DNA of 64,000 nucleotides from Ruminococcus sp. (GCA_021199305.1 JAJQIH010000041.1:1-64000); one strand, 5' to 3'; counted from the stretch's first letter, positions 1 through 9,563 are shown. The notes: generated by a model from the letters alone, not told the origin. A program made the numbers and translations.

Positions 1-102
1 GTTTGCATAATTATGTAATTTTTGACGGTTTTTTTGTAATATTTTGCAAAGAAGAAATAGACCTCACTCCGCCGCTGGTGTCGGTTATTGAGGATTGAAA
101 AT

Positions 103-123
103 CCCAGCGAACCAGTCGCTGGG
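103..123 (-). terminator. Possible terminator hairpin after the first gene
   Basis: A perfect 8-bp inverted repeat (CCCAGCGA / TCGCTGGG, 5-nt loop) lies about 80 nt beyond the stop codon of the minus-strand gene that ends at 200. Read on the minus strand it is followed only by ATTTTC, a weak T tract, so termination is plausible but not compelling. I see no gene in the rest of 1-199. Confidence 0.35.
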
Positions 124-199
124 AATACTGAATGTTGAATTTAAAAGTGTGGTATAAGAAAAAGAGAAACGATTTGAGAGATATATGATAAACTTTTTA

Positions 200-850
200 T
201 TAACTTTTATTTATTCTTTCTCCCCTATCCTGATTTTCTAAAGAAAAAGAACGTGTGGGGCGGTTCAGCATATCACGAAGCATAGCGGCAATAGTTTTCA
301 ATACGCTTTTCAGCGGCGTTCTGGTAGTGTAAAAGGTTTCGCCGATACTTTCATCTAAGTTATCGAGGTCAACCGTTCTGCCGCACTTAGCGAAGGTTTT
401 GCCATCCTCGCTCCAACACCAATTTTGCTCAAACAGCGTAACTGTAGAGCCGCTTACCTCTTTGACAATCGCCCAGTGGTTGTTGCTCATATAAATGTCG
501 CCGACGTGAACGATTTTGGTTTCGTAAAATACGGCATTGTGAGCTGTCGGAGCTGAGGACGGATACAGGTACTGCATATCTATGCCGTAGACTTCTTTAT
601 AAAAGCGGCTTACGAGTGCCGCACAGGAATAGGTTTCGTCAGAAAATACCTCCTCGCTTGTAAGGGCAGAAATCGGGTGGTAATAAGCGCAAATTGTCTT
701 TCCGTCAATCGTCATACTGTCAACCACTTGATTTTCGCTTTCAATTTCAATTATCTCTCCGCCGCTTGCAGCGAATGCCTGCAAAGCGCTTGAGAGCAGA
801 AAAGTACAAGCTGCTATAAATGTCGCAAGAGTTCTTTTTAATAATCCCAT
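200..850 (-). CDS. Secreted CHAP/NlpC-like cysteine peptidase or amidase
   Basis: I start this 216-aa protein at the ATG at 850 because a GGAGC ribosome binding site precedes it; a longer open frame to 922 runs through the glgA terminator and has no such site. Residues 1-27 form a signal peptide (basic start, hydrophobic core, AFA|AS cleavage). A YSCAALVSRFY segment, a later NNHWAIV segment and a FEQNW segment give the Cys, His and Asn expected of a CHAP or NlpC/P60-like papain fold, so it probably cuts peptidoglycan or a peptide outside the cell. It follows the glycogen operon on the same strand but is separated from it by a terminator whose T tract ends a few bases before this ribosome binding site. 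Exact family and substrate are not certain. Confidence 0.6.
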   Translation of the reverse strand: MGLLKRTLATFIAACTFLLSSALQAFAASGGEIIEIESENQVVDSMTIDGKTICAYYHPISALTSEEVFSDETYSCAALVSRFYKEVYGIDMQYLYPSSAPTAHNAVFYETKIVHVGDIYMSNNHWAIVKEVSGSTVTLFEQNWCWSEDGKTFAKCGRTVDLDNLDESIGETFYTTRTPLKSVLKTIAAMLRDMLNRPTRSFSLENQDRGERINKS

Positions 851-861
851 TTTATCAGCTC

Positions 862-907
862 CAAAAAATAATGCAAACAGCTTAAATTCCTTCAAGCCGT
901 TTGCATT
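862..907 (-). terminator. Rho-independent terminator of the glycogen operon
   Basis: On the minus strand, 35 nt after the glgA stop, AATGCAAAC and GTTTGCATT pair across a short loop, with inner GCTT/AAGC pairing, and a run of six T follows. The T run leads straight into the GGAGC ribosome binding site of the next gene. Confidence 0.85.
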
Positions 908-942
908 AAGTATTTCCAACAAATGGAAGATTATTCAGTTAG

Positions 943-2364
943 TTACATATTTTCATACAAGCCGATATAAAGCTTAGCGGATTTCTCCCAGCTGAAGTCC
1001 TGTCTGAACGCATTGTTTACAAGCTGGCCCCACTTCATTCTGTTGTCGTAGTAGCCTCTTGCTCTTGCGCAAGCGTCAAGCATATCGTGAGCGTTGTAGG
1101 TCTTGAAAGTAAATCCGTTTCCGACCAGCTGACCGTTCGGGTCACCAGCGTCCTGAATTGAATCCTTTAGTCCGCCCGTTTCACGAACGATAGGAATAGT
1201 TCCGTATCTTAAAGCTATCATCTGAGCTAAGCCGCAAGGCTCCGACTGTGAAGGCATAAGGAACATATCAGCTCCTGCATAGATTTTCTTTGAAAGCGCA
1301 GGAATAAAGCCGATCTTAACGCCTACTCTGTCAGGGTAACGATAGCTCATTTCTGTGAAGAAGTCCTCGTAAATCTTTTCTCCGCTGCCTAAGATTGCAA
1401 ACTTATAACCCAGATTTACAATATCCTCAAACACATACTTTATAAGGTCGAGTCCCTTGTGAGAAACAAAACGAGTTACGATTCCGATAACAGGTTCCTT
1501 ACCGTCGGCAATTCCCATTTCCTCGCAAAGAGCCCTCTTACAGATCTTCTTGCCAGACTTGTCTTTAAGTCCGTAATTCTTAGCGATAATCGGGTCGGTT
1601 TCAGGATTGTATACGTTCTGGTCGATTCCGTTTAAGAAGCCGCAAAGCTTATATTGCTTTCCAGCAAGCGCTCTGTCAAGTCCGTGAGAATACCACGGGT
1701 CTAAAATTTCCGTAGCGTAAGTTGGTGAAACGGTAGTAACCTTGTCTGCAACCTCAATAGCTGCCTTCATAAAGTTTACGTCGCCGTCGTAAGAAAGCAG
1801 GTCAGTATGGTAAAGAGGTATTCCCATAAGGTCGCTTATAAGTTCAAGTCCGTATCTGCCCTGATACTGGATATTGTGAATGGTAAATACCGTTTTGATG
1901 TCCTCGTATCCCGACTGGTATCTGTAAAAGATGTCGTAATATACAGGAACCAAAGCTGTCTGCCAGTCGTTTGCGTTTATTACGTTTGGCTTGAAATCAA
2001 TGTAGCGAATAAGCTCTAACACCGCACGAGAAAAGAAAATGTATCTTTCTGCGTCGTCGTAGAAGCCATAAAGTCCGTTTCTTCCGAAGTAATACTCGTT
2101 ATCCAAAAGATAATATGTAACGCCGTTTACGTTTCCGACAAACACACCGCAGTATTGATTTCTCCATGCAACCGGAACGGTAAAGTTGGTCAGAAACGTC
2201 AGTCCGTCTTTCAGCTCCTGCTTGATTTGTCCGTAATAAGGAATTACGACTCTGCAATCGTGTCCCTGAGCGTTAATAGCAGCAGGGAGTGAACCAGCAA
2301 CGTCTGCAAGTCCGCCAGACGCAATATAAGGAAGCGCTTCTGACGCAGTATATAATATATTCAT
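943..2364 (-). CDS. glgA: Glycogen synthase GlgA
   Basis: Adds glucose from ADP-glucose to the growing alpha-1,4-glucan (GT5 family, GT-B fold). The 473-aa length is normal. The start is set at the second of two close ATGs because AGAGGA lies 6 nt before it and touches the first. The N-terminal glycine loop is ASGGLADV at residues 15-22; E. coli GlgA has KTGGL there, so the ADP-glucose-linked Lys15 is Ala in this protein. The C-terminal EPCGL and ETGGL motifs of the donor site are intact. It is the last gene of glgB-glgC-glgD-glgA, 37 nt after glgD, and is followed by a strong terminator. Identity is firm; the effect of the missing lysine is unknown. Confidence 0.95.
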   Translation of the reverse strand: MNILYTASEALPYIASGGLADVAGSLPAAINAQGHDCRVVIPYYGQIKQELKDGLTFLTNFTVPVAWRNQYCGVFVGNVNGVTYYLLDNEYYFGRNGLYGFYDDAERYIFFSRAVLELIRYIDFKPNVINANDWQTALVPVYYDIFYRYQSGYEDIKTVFTIHNIQYQGRYGLELISDLMGIPLYHTDLLSYDGDVNFMKAAIEVADKVTTVSPTYATEILDPWYSHGLDRALAGKQYKLCGFLNGIDQNVYNPETDPIIAKNYGLKDKSGKKICKRALCEEMGIADGKEPVIGIVTRFVSHKGLDLIKYVFEDIVNLGYKFAILGSGEKIYEDFFTEMSYRYPDRVGVKIGFIPALSKKIYAGADMFLMPSQSEPCGLAQMIALRYGTIPIVRETGGLKDSIQDAGDPNGQLVGNGFTFKTYNAHDMLDACARARGYYDNRMKWGQLVNNAFRQDFSWEKSAKLYIGLYENM

Positions 2365-2401
2365 AAACATTCCTCTTTTCTTTGTAAAATCAGATTTTTT
2401 T

Positions 2402-3529
2402 CTAAACCTTAGCGTCCTTAGCTACATATATAGGGAAGGTTTCTGAGCTTGAAAGACTTCTGTCATCTCCAACTACAACATTCTTATCAGTTATTGCATA
2501 GTCGATAGTTGTGTTTTCGCCTACTACCGTATCCTGCATTAAAATAGAATTCTTGACAACAGAACCCTTGCCTATCTTTACGCCTCTGAACAGCACGGAG
2601 TTTTCAACCTCTCCGTCAATTACGCAGCCGTCTGCGATAAGAGAATTTGTAACCTTGCTGTCAAGTCCGTACTTTGAAGGTGCGTTATCTTTAAGCTTTG
2701 TATAAATCGGTGAGTTCTGGTTGAATAGCTGCTTTGAATTTTTAACATCCAGCAAATCCATATTTGCATTATAGTAGGAAAGAATGCTGCAAATCTGCTT
2801 GTAGTAGCCCTGATAATCATAAGCCATAATCTTCAGCTCATTCTTCTTAGCCTGCAAAACGTCTCTTTCAAAGCTGTACATTCCCTTTGCTGTATACGAC
2901 ATAATAATGTCAACAAGAAAATCCTTCTTAACAACGTACATATTGAGGTTTAAAGCACCTGTTCCCTCTAAACCGCTGTGAATCAGAACGTCCTGTACTC
3001 TTCCCTGACTGTCAACAGTCATAAAGGTTCCCTGCTTTGTTTCATAAGAATTGAGCTTTCCTGTGCTTGTAACAACGGTTATGTCAGCTCCGCTTGTTTC
3101 GTGAAAATCAACAATCGGGCGGTAATCAATATTTGCAATTACATCGCAGTCGCTCATTACAACATATTCCTGAGGTGCGTGTACAATAAAGCTTATAGCT
3201 CCGTACAGCGCTTCAAGTCTTCCTCTGTAAAGAGTGCTTTCGTTATTTCCAAACGGCGGAAGAATGTGAAGTCCGCCAGTTTTACGAGCTAAGTCCCATG
3301 ACCTTCCGTTTCCCATGTGGTCTAAAAGCGACTGATAGTTATGCTTTGTAACAACGCCAATATTTGAAATTCCGCTGTTTACCATATTCGACAAAGGAAA
3401 ATCTATAAGTCTGTATCTTCCGCCGAACAGGATAGAACCCATCGTTCTTTTTTGTGTAAGGGACTCGACAGTCATATCGTGCATATTAGCAAAAACTATT
3501 CCCAGAACATTTTTCATATTTATTGACAT
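2402..3529 (-). CDS. glgD: GlgD, regulatory-type subunit of ADP-glucose pyrophosphorylase
   Basis: This 375-aa protein is a paralogue of GlgC. It keeps the nucleotidyltransferase fold and the C-terminal left-handed beta-helix, and shares YRLIDFPLSN, GNGRSWDL and GGLHILPPF with the GlgC group. The catalytic GGxGxRL loop at the N terminus is missing: the matching stretch reads FANMHDMTVESLTQ. In Firmicutes GlgD is known to pair with GlgC and to raise its activity, so I infer a non-catalytic or regulatory role. The start at 3529 is chosen for AAGGAGG 8 nt upstream; an ATG at 3535 is too close to that site. It lies 13 nt after glgC. Confidence 0.93.
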   Translation of the reverse strand: MSINMKNVLGIVFANMHDMTVESLTQKRTMGSILFGGRYRLIDFPLSNMVNSGISNIGVVTKHNYQSLLDHMGNGRSWDLARKTGGLHILPPFGNNESTLYRGRLEALYGAISFIVHAPQEYVVMSDCDVIANIDYRPIVDFHETSGADITVVTSTGKLNSYETKQGTFMTVDSQGRVQDVLIHSGLEGTGALNLNMYVVKKDFLVDIIMSYTAKGMYSFERDVLQAKKNELKIMAYDYQGYYKQICSILSYYNANMDLLDVKNSKQLFNQNSPIYTKLKDNAPSKYGLDSKVTNSLIADGCVIDGEVENSVLFRGVKIGKGSVVKNSILMQDTVVGENTTIDYAITDKNVVVGDDRSLSSSETFPIYVAKDAKV

Positions 3530-3542
3530 ATCCATTCCCTCC

Positions 3543-4751
3543 TTACTTATTCTCTCCTACAATTTCTTTTGGTGCGATTATCATTCCCTCAGAAATTGTA
3601 ATTTTGTGTCCAACAACAGCAATTCCCCACTCGTCGCGGTTTTCGACATTTTCAGGTCTTGCTCCAACTCTTGCGTTTTCGCTGATTGTCGAATTTTCGC
3701 CGATAATAGCATATTCAACAACAGCTCCTGACTTTACAACACTTCCTGGCATTAAAATGGAATCGGTAACTGTAGCGCCCTCTTCAATTACAACGCCGTC
3801 TGAAATCATAGAGAAGTCTACCGTTCCGTCAATGATACATCCCTCTGTTACCATAGAGTTCTGAATCTTTGCATTCTTACCGATGCTCTGCGGCGGCATT
3901 ACAGGATTTCTCGAATAGATTTTCCATGTCGGGTCGTAAAGGTCAATAGGAATGTTAGGATTGATAAGATCCATATTAGCTTCCCAGAGGCTGTCGATAG
4001 TTCCAACGTCCTTCCAGTAGCCTTCGAAGCGATACGCATAAAGGCGTTTTTCGTCCTTCAGCATCATCGGAATAATATCCTTTCCGAAGTCCTTAGCGTT
4101 ATCAACTCTCTTGTCGTTCTCGTTGTCGGTCAGGTATTTCTTCAGCACGTCAAATGAGAAGATATAAATTCCCATTGAAGCGAGCGTACTCTTCGGCTCT
4201 TTTGGCTTTTCAACGAAGTCGTAAATCTCGCCGTCGTCACGGGCAAACATAATTCCGAAACGTGAAGCTTCCTCAAGGTCAACGTCAATAACTGCTATAG
4301 TGCAGTCTGCGTTTTTCTCCTTGTGATACCTGAGCATTTCGCTGTAATCCATCTTGTAGATGTGGTCGCCCGAAAGAATTACAACGTATTCAGGATCATA
4401 TCTTTCAATAAACGAAAGATTCTGGTAGATAGCGTTAGCAGTACCAGCGTACCACTCAGCTCCGCTTTGCGACTGATACGGCGCAAGAATATGAACTCCG
4501 CCGTTGTTTCTGTCAAGGTCCCATGGCTGTCCGTTTCCGATGTAGTCGTTCATCGCCAACGGCTGATACTGGGTAAGAACTCCTACCGTATCAATTCCTG
4601 AGTTTACGCAGTTTGACAACGGAAAGTCAATAATTCTGTATTTTCCGCCGTAAGGAACCGCAGGTTTTGCAATCTGCTTTGTAAGAGCGTACAAACGACT
4701 TCCCTGTCCGCCCGCTAAAAGCATTGCAACTGTTTCTTTTTTGTTAATCAT
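3543..4751 (-). CDS. glgC: Glucose-1-phosphate adenylyltransferase GlgC
   Basis: Makes ADP-glucose from ATP and glucose-1-phosphate, the committed step of bacterial glycogen synthesis. The 402-aa protein starts [15 protein letters not shown] and carries the GGQGSRL nucleotide loop, the [10 protein letters not shown] motif, a GDHIYKMDY metal/substrate segment and C-terminal beta-helix repeats. The start at 4751 follows AGGCGGTGAT; the frame stays open upstream into glgB, but that extension is Arg/Leu-rich and reads the glgB tail out of frame. It lies 34 nt after glgB and 13 nt before glgD, so all four glg genes are probably co-transcribed. Confidence 0.96.
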   Translation of the reverse strand: MINKKETVAMLLAGGQGSRLYALTKQIAKPAVPYGGKYRIIDFPLSNCVNSGIDTVGVLTQYQPLAMNDYIGNGQPWDLDRNNGGVHILAPYQSQSGAEWYAGTANAIYQNLSFIERYDPEYVVILSGDHIYKMDYSEMLRYHKEKNADCTIAVIDVDLEEASRFGIMFARDDGEIYDFVEKPKEPKSTLASMGIYIFSFDVLKKYLTDNENDKRVDNAKDFGKDIIPMMLKDEKRLYAYRFEGYWKDVGTIDSLWEANMDLINPNIPIDLYDPTWKIYSRNPVMPPQSIGKNAKIQNSMVTEGCIIDGTVDFSMISDGVVIEEGATVTDSILMPGSVVKSGAVVEYAIIGENSTISENARVGARPENVENRDEWGIAVVGHKITISEGMIIAPKEIVGENK

Positions 4752-4785
4752 CAGATCACCGCCTAAATTATTTGTATATAAATTG

Positions 4786-6819
4786 TTATTTGCTGCTTTT
4801 GTCAGATTCTGCTTTCGGCTTTGCTGCAGAGGCAGGCTTCTTAGCCGTTGTCTTTTTTGTCGAAGCCGTACTCTTTTTAACCGTTTTAGCTGTTGTCGAA
4901 GTCGTAGCCTTTTTAGCTCTCGGCTTTGGCTTTTCATATTTGAAATACATTGTCGAATATGCAGGAATATCAATCGTTATAGAATTATCATATCCGTGCA
5001 TCGGAACTGCCTTGCTTCTGACTCTCTTGTTAGTGGGAGTCAGTCCGTCGTCAGACGAGGTATTGAATACCTCCTTGTATGCTCCCTTGTATGGAACTCC
5101 GAAGCTGTAGCCTGTCCTTGAAACAGGAACGAAGTTACAAACTACAATTATTTCATTTCCGCTGTCGTCAATTCGCCTGAAAACTATAATGCTCTGAGTA
5201 TAGTCGTCGTTTGAAATCCACGAGAAGCCTTCCCACGAATAATCTATTTCCCACAGAGGAGAATTGTCAAGATAAAATCTGTTCAGGTTTCTGACGAACT
5301 TATGGAAGTTTCTATGATTTTCGTACTCGTCAATCATAAACCACTCAAGCTGACTTTCGTAATCCCACTCCCTGAATTGTGCAAATTCACTTCCCATAAA
5401 CAGAAGCTTCTTGCCGGGGTGCGCCATCATATAGCCTAAAAAGGTTCTCGCCTGAGCAAACTTCTGGTCGGTGTCGCCGAACATCTTATTTACAAGCGAA
5501 CCCTTTCCGTGAACCACCTCGTCGTGAGAAATCGGAAGTACGAAGTTCTCAGAAAAAGCGTAGAAGAACGAGAATGTCAGTGCGTTGTGGTGAAATGCTC
5601 TGTGAATCGGGTCGAGCGCCATATACTTGAGCATATCATTCATCCAGCCCATATTCCACTTGAAGTTAAAGCCTAAGCCTCCTATATCTGCAGGCTTTGT
5701 AACCATCGGCCAGGCTGTCGACTCCTCAGCTATCATCAAAGCGTTCGGGAATCTTTCAAACACCGCAGAGTTAAGCTTTTTGAAAAATTCAATAGCTTCA
5801 AGGTTTTCGTTTCCGCCGTTCTTGTTAGGAATCCATTCTCCGTCACGTCTGTCATAATCGAGGTAGAGCATCGAAGCTACAGCGTCAACTCTCAAACCGT
5901 CAACGTGGTATTTATCAAGCCAGTATAAAGCGTTTGAAACGAGGAAGGAAACGACCTCGTTCTTTCCGTAATCGAATACCTTGGTTCCCCATGCTTTATG
6001 CTCGCCCTTTCGCCAATCGGAATACTCATAGCAAGCACTTCCGTCAAAATCAGAAAGTCCTGCGGCATCTCTTGGAAAATGAGCCGGAACCCAGTCCATA
6101 ATAACGCCTATTCCCGCCTTGTGAAAGGCGTTTATCATCTTCATAAAATCCTTCGGCGTACCAAATCTTGAAGTAGGCGCATAATAACCCATTTGCTGAT
6201 AGCCCCACGAGCCGTCAAACGGATACTCTGAAAGCGGCATAAACTCGATATGAGTGTAACCCATTTCAAGCATATAAGGTATCATTTCTTCAGCGAGCTT
6301 TTCGTAAGTATAATAGTTTCCGTCAGGATAACGCTTCCAGGAATTGAAATGAACCTCGTATATGTTCATCGGACTTTTGTATACGTTTTTCTTAGCCTTT
6401 GCCTTCATGTACACAGAATCTGTCCACCTGAAGCCGTCAACCGAATAAATCCTTGTCGCCGTTTCAGGGGGCGTTTGCATATGAACACCGTATGGATCCG
6501 CCTTGGTAAGCTTTTCACCGTCGCTTGTGATAATGCGGTACTTATACAAATCATATTCCTTGAGGTCTGGAATAAAGCATTCCCAGATTTCATTGTCCTT
6601 AAGGCGAGTCATAACATTTTTATCTTCGTCCCAGTCGTTAAAATCGCCAATGACGCTTACACTTTTTGCGTGAGGTGCCCAGACTCTGAAATAATAACCC
6701 TTTTTTCCATCAAGCTCACCCTTGTGGTTTCCCAGAAGGTCCTGCATTTGGAAATTGTTCCCCTGATGAAAAAGCATTATAGGAAAATCATTATTATTGT
6801 TAATGCTATTTTCGGACAT
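4786..6819 (-). CDS. glgB: 1,4-alpha-glucan branching enzyme GlgB with basic C-terminal tail
   Basis: Makes the alpha-1,6 branches of glycogen (GH13). In this 677-aa protein a CBM48 domain ([10 protein letters not shown] and GDFNDWD, near residues 45-70) precedes the GH13 barrel with [10 protein letters not shown] (nucleophile Asp), AEEST (acid Glu) and [12 protein letters not shown]. The start is the ATG at 6819, six nt after GGAGGA; a GTG at 6825 touches that site. The last ~50 residues, from KPKPRAKK on, are almost only Lys, Thr, Ser, Ala and Pro, resembling a histone H1 tail, and are not part of the normal GlgB fold. First gene of the glg operon, with its own promoter at 6847-6875. Confidence 0.95.
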   Translation of the reverse strand: MSENSINNNNDFPIMLFHQGNNFQMQDLLGNHKGELDGKKGYYFRVWAPHAKSVSVIGDFNDWDEDKNVMTRLKDNEIWECFIPDLKEYDLYKYRIITSDGEKLTKADPYGVHMQTPPETATRIYSVDGFRWTDSVYMKAKAKKNVYKSPMNIYEVHFNSWKRYPDGNYYTYEKLAEEMIPYMLEMGYTHIEFMPLSEYPFDGSWGYQQMGYYAPTSRFGTPKDFMKMINAFHKAGIGVIMDWVPAHFPRDAAGLSDFDGSACYEYSDWRKGEHKAWGTKVFDYGKNEVVSFLVSNALYWLDKYHVDGLRVDAVASMLYLDYDRRDGEWIPNKNGGNENLEAIEFFKKLNSAVFERFPNALMIAEESTAWPMVTKPADIGGLGFNFKWNMGWMNDMLKYMALDPIHRAFHHNALTFSFFYAFSENFVLPISHDEVVHGKGSLVNKMFGDTDQKFAQARTFLGYMMAHPGKKLLFMGSEFAQFREWDYESQLEWFMIDEYENHRNFHKFVRNLNRFYLDNSPLWEIDYSWEGFSWISNDDYTQSIIVFRRIDDSGNEIIVVCNFVPVSRTGYSFGVPYKGAYKEVFNTSSDDGLTPTNKRVRSKAVPMHGYDNSITIDIPAYSTMYFKYEKPKPRAKKATTSTTAKTVKKSTASTKKTTAKKPASAAKPKAESDKSSK

Positions 6820-6846
6820 AGTCACTCCTCCATCTTCTTTTTATCT

Positions 6847-6875
6847 ATTGTACCTCTTTTTCGTGTTATATGCAA
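6847..6875 (-). promoter_or_regulatory. Sigma-A-type promoter of the glg operon
   Basis: On the minus strand TTGCAT and TACAAT are separated by exactly 17 nt, and the -10 lies about 28 nt before the glgB start. The remaining ~215 nt up to spoIIE (to 7092) show no further gene or strong structure. Confidence 0.75.
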
Positions 6876-7092
6876 GAGTTTTTATTCAATTTTTCCAATT
6901 CTCACATAAAACGACACCTAAATTTGTTGAAAATGACAATAACTTTCTACAATTCGTAACAAATAAAAGGCAATTGTGTAAACTGACTGTAAAAAAATAA
7001 GAACTTTTAACATTAAGACGACTGGAGTTTCATTTTGATGTAATGATAAAATGGAGCTTTTGTATATCACAAACGAGCGTCGGCTTTACGCT

Positions 7093-9351
7093 TTACAAAA
7101 TTTTTGTAGCTATGACAGTGACGTCGTCAGGCTTTGTCCCAGACTTTTTAAGACTTACTTCGTCTGAAATCATTCTGATAATTTCCTTCGGTTCGCACTT
7201 GTTGATTGATTTTTTGTTTGAAACGGCCTGACTTATTTCCGCTTTGGATATTCCATCGGAGCATATAAGCAGTATATCCTCCCTTTCAAGCTTTAAGCTT
7301 ATAGTTTCAGGAGTAATTCCCGACAGGATTCCGAGAGGAAAGGTTTTGGCATCCAGGACGTTTAAGCTTCCCTTTCGGATAAGATAGCTGTACGCTGCGC
7401 CGCATTTCAAAAGATTAAGCGCACCTGTTGTCAAATCAATGTCGGCAATATCAAGGGTAGCGAAGCTTTCCTCCTCGCTTTTAACCCTTAAAACTGCGTT
7501 TATCAAAGAAGCCGCTGTTGTTCCACTCGCTCCACTAGTTATAAGCCTTGTCACTAAGTTTACCGCAAGCATTGAATCAAGCCTTGCGCTTTTTCCAGTT
7601 CCCATACCGTCCGAGAGAATTATAAACTGTCTGTTTGGAGTTGCCTTTACAAGCTCGTAATAGTCGCCCGAATAGTCACCGAAAACGGCGCTTGCCGCAA
7701 GCACGTCAGATTCAAGAGAATAGTACGGCTTTGTCGAAAACTCCAGTCTTTTCATATTTTGGGCTATGCTTACAACAGGCAGGTCAAAGTCAGCGCAGGC
7801 AGCTTCACCAATTTCAACTGTAAGCTTAACAAGGTCTGGCTTTATGTTTTTTGGAATATAAATCTCAACCTTCGGTCTGCTCGCCTGGTCAATATAAGCG
7901 CAAATTTTAGCGTTTCTGATGCCCTGCCTGTAAACAATATCTGCGATGCTGTCCGAAAGCATAGCGTCAATTCTGTTCAAGCTGTCTGTGTCGGTTGAAA
8001 GGTCGTCAAACATACCCGACATAACGCTTAGCTGCGAGCACAAAAGCTCCCTGAGCTCTGCTATTCGGTTTTTTCTTTCCTGCTCGTACCGAAGGTTCAT
8101 ATAGAGCATATTGAAAGAACTCATCAAAACCTCCTTGCGGCAGCATTCGCTATATTTGTTTTGTATATCCTCAAGCGTTATTGCGCCGTTTAAATTTGCT
8201 CTCATAGAAAGCTGCAGAAATACGCTTTTGACTCCCGGCGCGTTGTGCTGCCAGCAGAAAGCAAATTTTGTGCAGTCCTTACAGACGCACATTCTGACCT
8301 CGTTCGACAGGTCGCACGGCTCGATTTTCTTTTCGAGCGCTTCGGTAACGCTTACAATCTGCTCCCTTACAGCGTTTATATTCTTCGATGCAAACTCAAG
8401 TCTTGAAGCGGCGGTCTGGCACAAAATTTCGGGCGATTTTCTCTTTCCGCCGACAAGTCTGAAAGCTGAAAGAATTTTATTGTCGGGCAGGCTCAGATAC
8501 ATCACCGCACCTACTATAATATCCGCCAAAAGCTTAAAGGAATCGGCGTTGGTTCCCATAACGAAAATTCCGCCTAAAACGCTTACAATCAGCGACACCA
8601 CTACCGCTACAACTCCAAGCGACGAAAAGGCTCCGCAGATAAGACCTGCTACCGCCAGAAGCAGAGTGTTCTTTGCCATTTCAGGTGAGCAAATAATTAC
8701 TCCCGCCGCACAAAGAGCGCCGTAAATTACACCGCCTATATACTTATATTTGTTCGCCGCAAAAAGCATAACAGCCACGCCTGTAGCTCTTCCTAAGTTT
8801 ATTCCCAGAATTGAAACGCTCGTGAGGGTTGAAACCAACGTTACAAAAATAAGCGCTATCATAATTCCCGCTCTGCCGTTCATTTCAAACATTCCGTCGT
8901 CTATGTACTTTTCATAGCAAACCTTTGCGGAATATGTTATTGCAAAAATCAAAAATGTACTGAGAAGTCTGTACAGAACCTCATCAGGCTCTGAGGCTGA
9001 CACCAGACTTATTATTGCTGCATACAAAAGATACGACGAAGATGAAATCATAGCGGTGACTGTCGGCGTTTCGCTTTCAGCTTTACCTGTTATAATTCTT
9101 ATGGCAATAAGCGTTGCTATTGCGCAAAGATTTATTATCCCGTCAAAGACATTCCCATTGATTATGTACGACAAAAGCGAAGCCGCAAGCGAAAATACGC
9201 CATAATTTCCGCAAAGAGCTGAAATTACGACGTTAATCGGCGACGGAAAGGAAAAAAGCTCACCTCCCGTCGCCACAAAGCTCGAAATCATTGTTAATCC
9301 TGCAAATGAAAAATAGCGCAGTTTCTCCGTGTTTTTTAAAGTTGTCTCCAT
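7093..9351 (-). CDS. spoIIE: Stage II sporulation protein E (SpoIIE), membrane PP2C phosphatase
   Basis: Dephosphorylates the anti-sigma factor antagonist SpoIIAA and so activates sigma-F in the forespore; it also localises to the division septum. The 752-aa protein has about ten hydrophobic segments in residues 1-300, a central region with a Cys cluster (MCVCKDCTKF), and a C-terminal PP2C domain from about residue 555 with LSDGMGTGKSA and LLICSDGIS metal-binding motifs. Start chosen at 9351; the ATG at 9360 touches the AGGGA site. In Bacillus subtilis spoIIE also sits near tilS and ftsH, as here. The upstream promoter has the long spacer seen in Spo0A-dependent promoters. A clear sign of a spore former. 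Confidence 0.95.
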   Translation of the reverse strand: METTLKNTEKLRYFSFAGLTMISSFVATGGELFSFPSPINVVISALCGNYGVFSLAASLLSYIINGNVFDGIINLCAIATLIAIRIITGKAESETPTVTAMISSSSYLLYAAIISLVSASEPDEVLYRLLSTFLIFAITYSAKVCYEKYIDDGMFEMNGRAGIMIALIFVTLVSTLTSVSILGINLGRATGVAVMLFAANKYKYIGGVIYGALCAAGVIICSPEMAKNTLLLAVAGLICGAFSSLGVVAVVVSLIVSVLGGIFVMGTNADSFKLLADIIVGAVMYLSLPDNKILSAFRLVGGKRKSPEILCQTAASRLEFASKNINAVREQIVSVTEALEKKIEPCDLSNEVRMCVCKDCTKFAFCWQHNAPGVKSVFLQLSMRANLNGAITLEDIQNKYSECCRKEVLMSSFNMLYMNLRYEQERKNRIAELRELLCSQLSVMSGMFDDLSTDTDSLNRIDAMLSDSIADIVYRQGIRNAKICAYIDQASRPKVEIYIPKNIKPDLVKLTVEIGEAACADFDLPVVSIAQNMKRLEFSTKPYYSLESDVLAASAVFGDYSGDYYELVKATPNRQFIILSDGMGTGKSARLDSMLAVNLVTRLITSGASGTTAASLINAVLRVKSEEESFATLDIADIDLTTGALNLLKCGAAYSYLIRKGSLNVLDAKTFPLGILSGITPETISLKLEREDILLICSDGISKAEISQAVSNKKSINKCEPKEIIRMISDEVSLKKSGTKPDDVTVIATKIL

Positions 9352-9426
9352 TTTTAACATTCCCTACACACCTGTCCTGATAAATTTTTCCGTTTCTTTC
9401 TCTATATACGGAAATTGTACGTTTTT

Positions 9427-9459
9427 ATTGTAGCAAGGTAATGTAAAGAATTTTGTCAA
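9427..9459 (-). promoter_or_regulatory. spoIIE promoter with 21-nt spacer and Spo0A-box-like sites
   Basis: On the minus strand TTGACA (9454-9459) and TACAAT (9427-9432) are good sigma-A hexamers but are 21 nt apart. A 7-mer overlapping the -35 (9454-9460, TGTCAAA on the plus strand) and one upstream (9488-9494, GGACGAA on the minus strand) each match the Spo0A box TGNCGAA at all but one position. The B. subtilis spoIIE and spoIIG promoters are known to have 21-22 nt spacers and to need Spo0A~P. Confidence 0.7.
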
Positions 9460-9533
9460 AGGCGGCTTTTAACAAAAAGATATGAAATTCGTCCATTGTA
9501 GAGAAAAAGCACGCCGAAGGTTTATTCCTGCGA

Positions 9534-9557
9534 CAAAAAAGCCGCCCGAAGGCGGCA
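9534..9557 (-). terminator. Rho-independent terminator of metA
   Basis: On the minus strand GCCGCC-TTCG-GGCGGC is followed at once by TTTTTTG. The UUCG tetraloop, GC-only stem and T tract make this a textbook terminator, directly after the metA stop codon. Confidence 0.93.
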
Positions 9558-9563
9558 GCAGTT

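Noticed and set aside
4752-4973. N-terminal extension of glgC upstream of 4751
   Set aside because: It reads the Lys-rich glgB tail in another frame, giving an Arg/Leu-rich peptide, while a clear ribosome binding site and the family-typical start lie at 4751.
6250-6909. Open frame of 219 codons on the plus strand across the 5' end of glgB
   Set aside because: Antisense to a firmly identified glgB, runs across its promoter, has no ribosome binding site and no recognisable protein features.
8111-8725. Open frame of 204 codons on the plus strand inside spoIIE
   Set aside because: Mirror of the strongly hydrophobic SpoIIE coding strand; no start signals, no domain.
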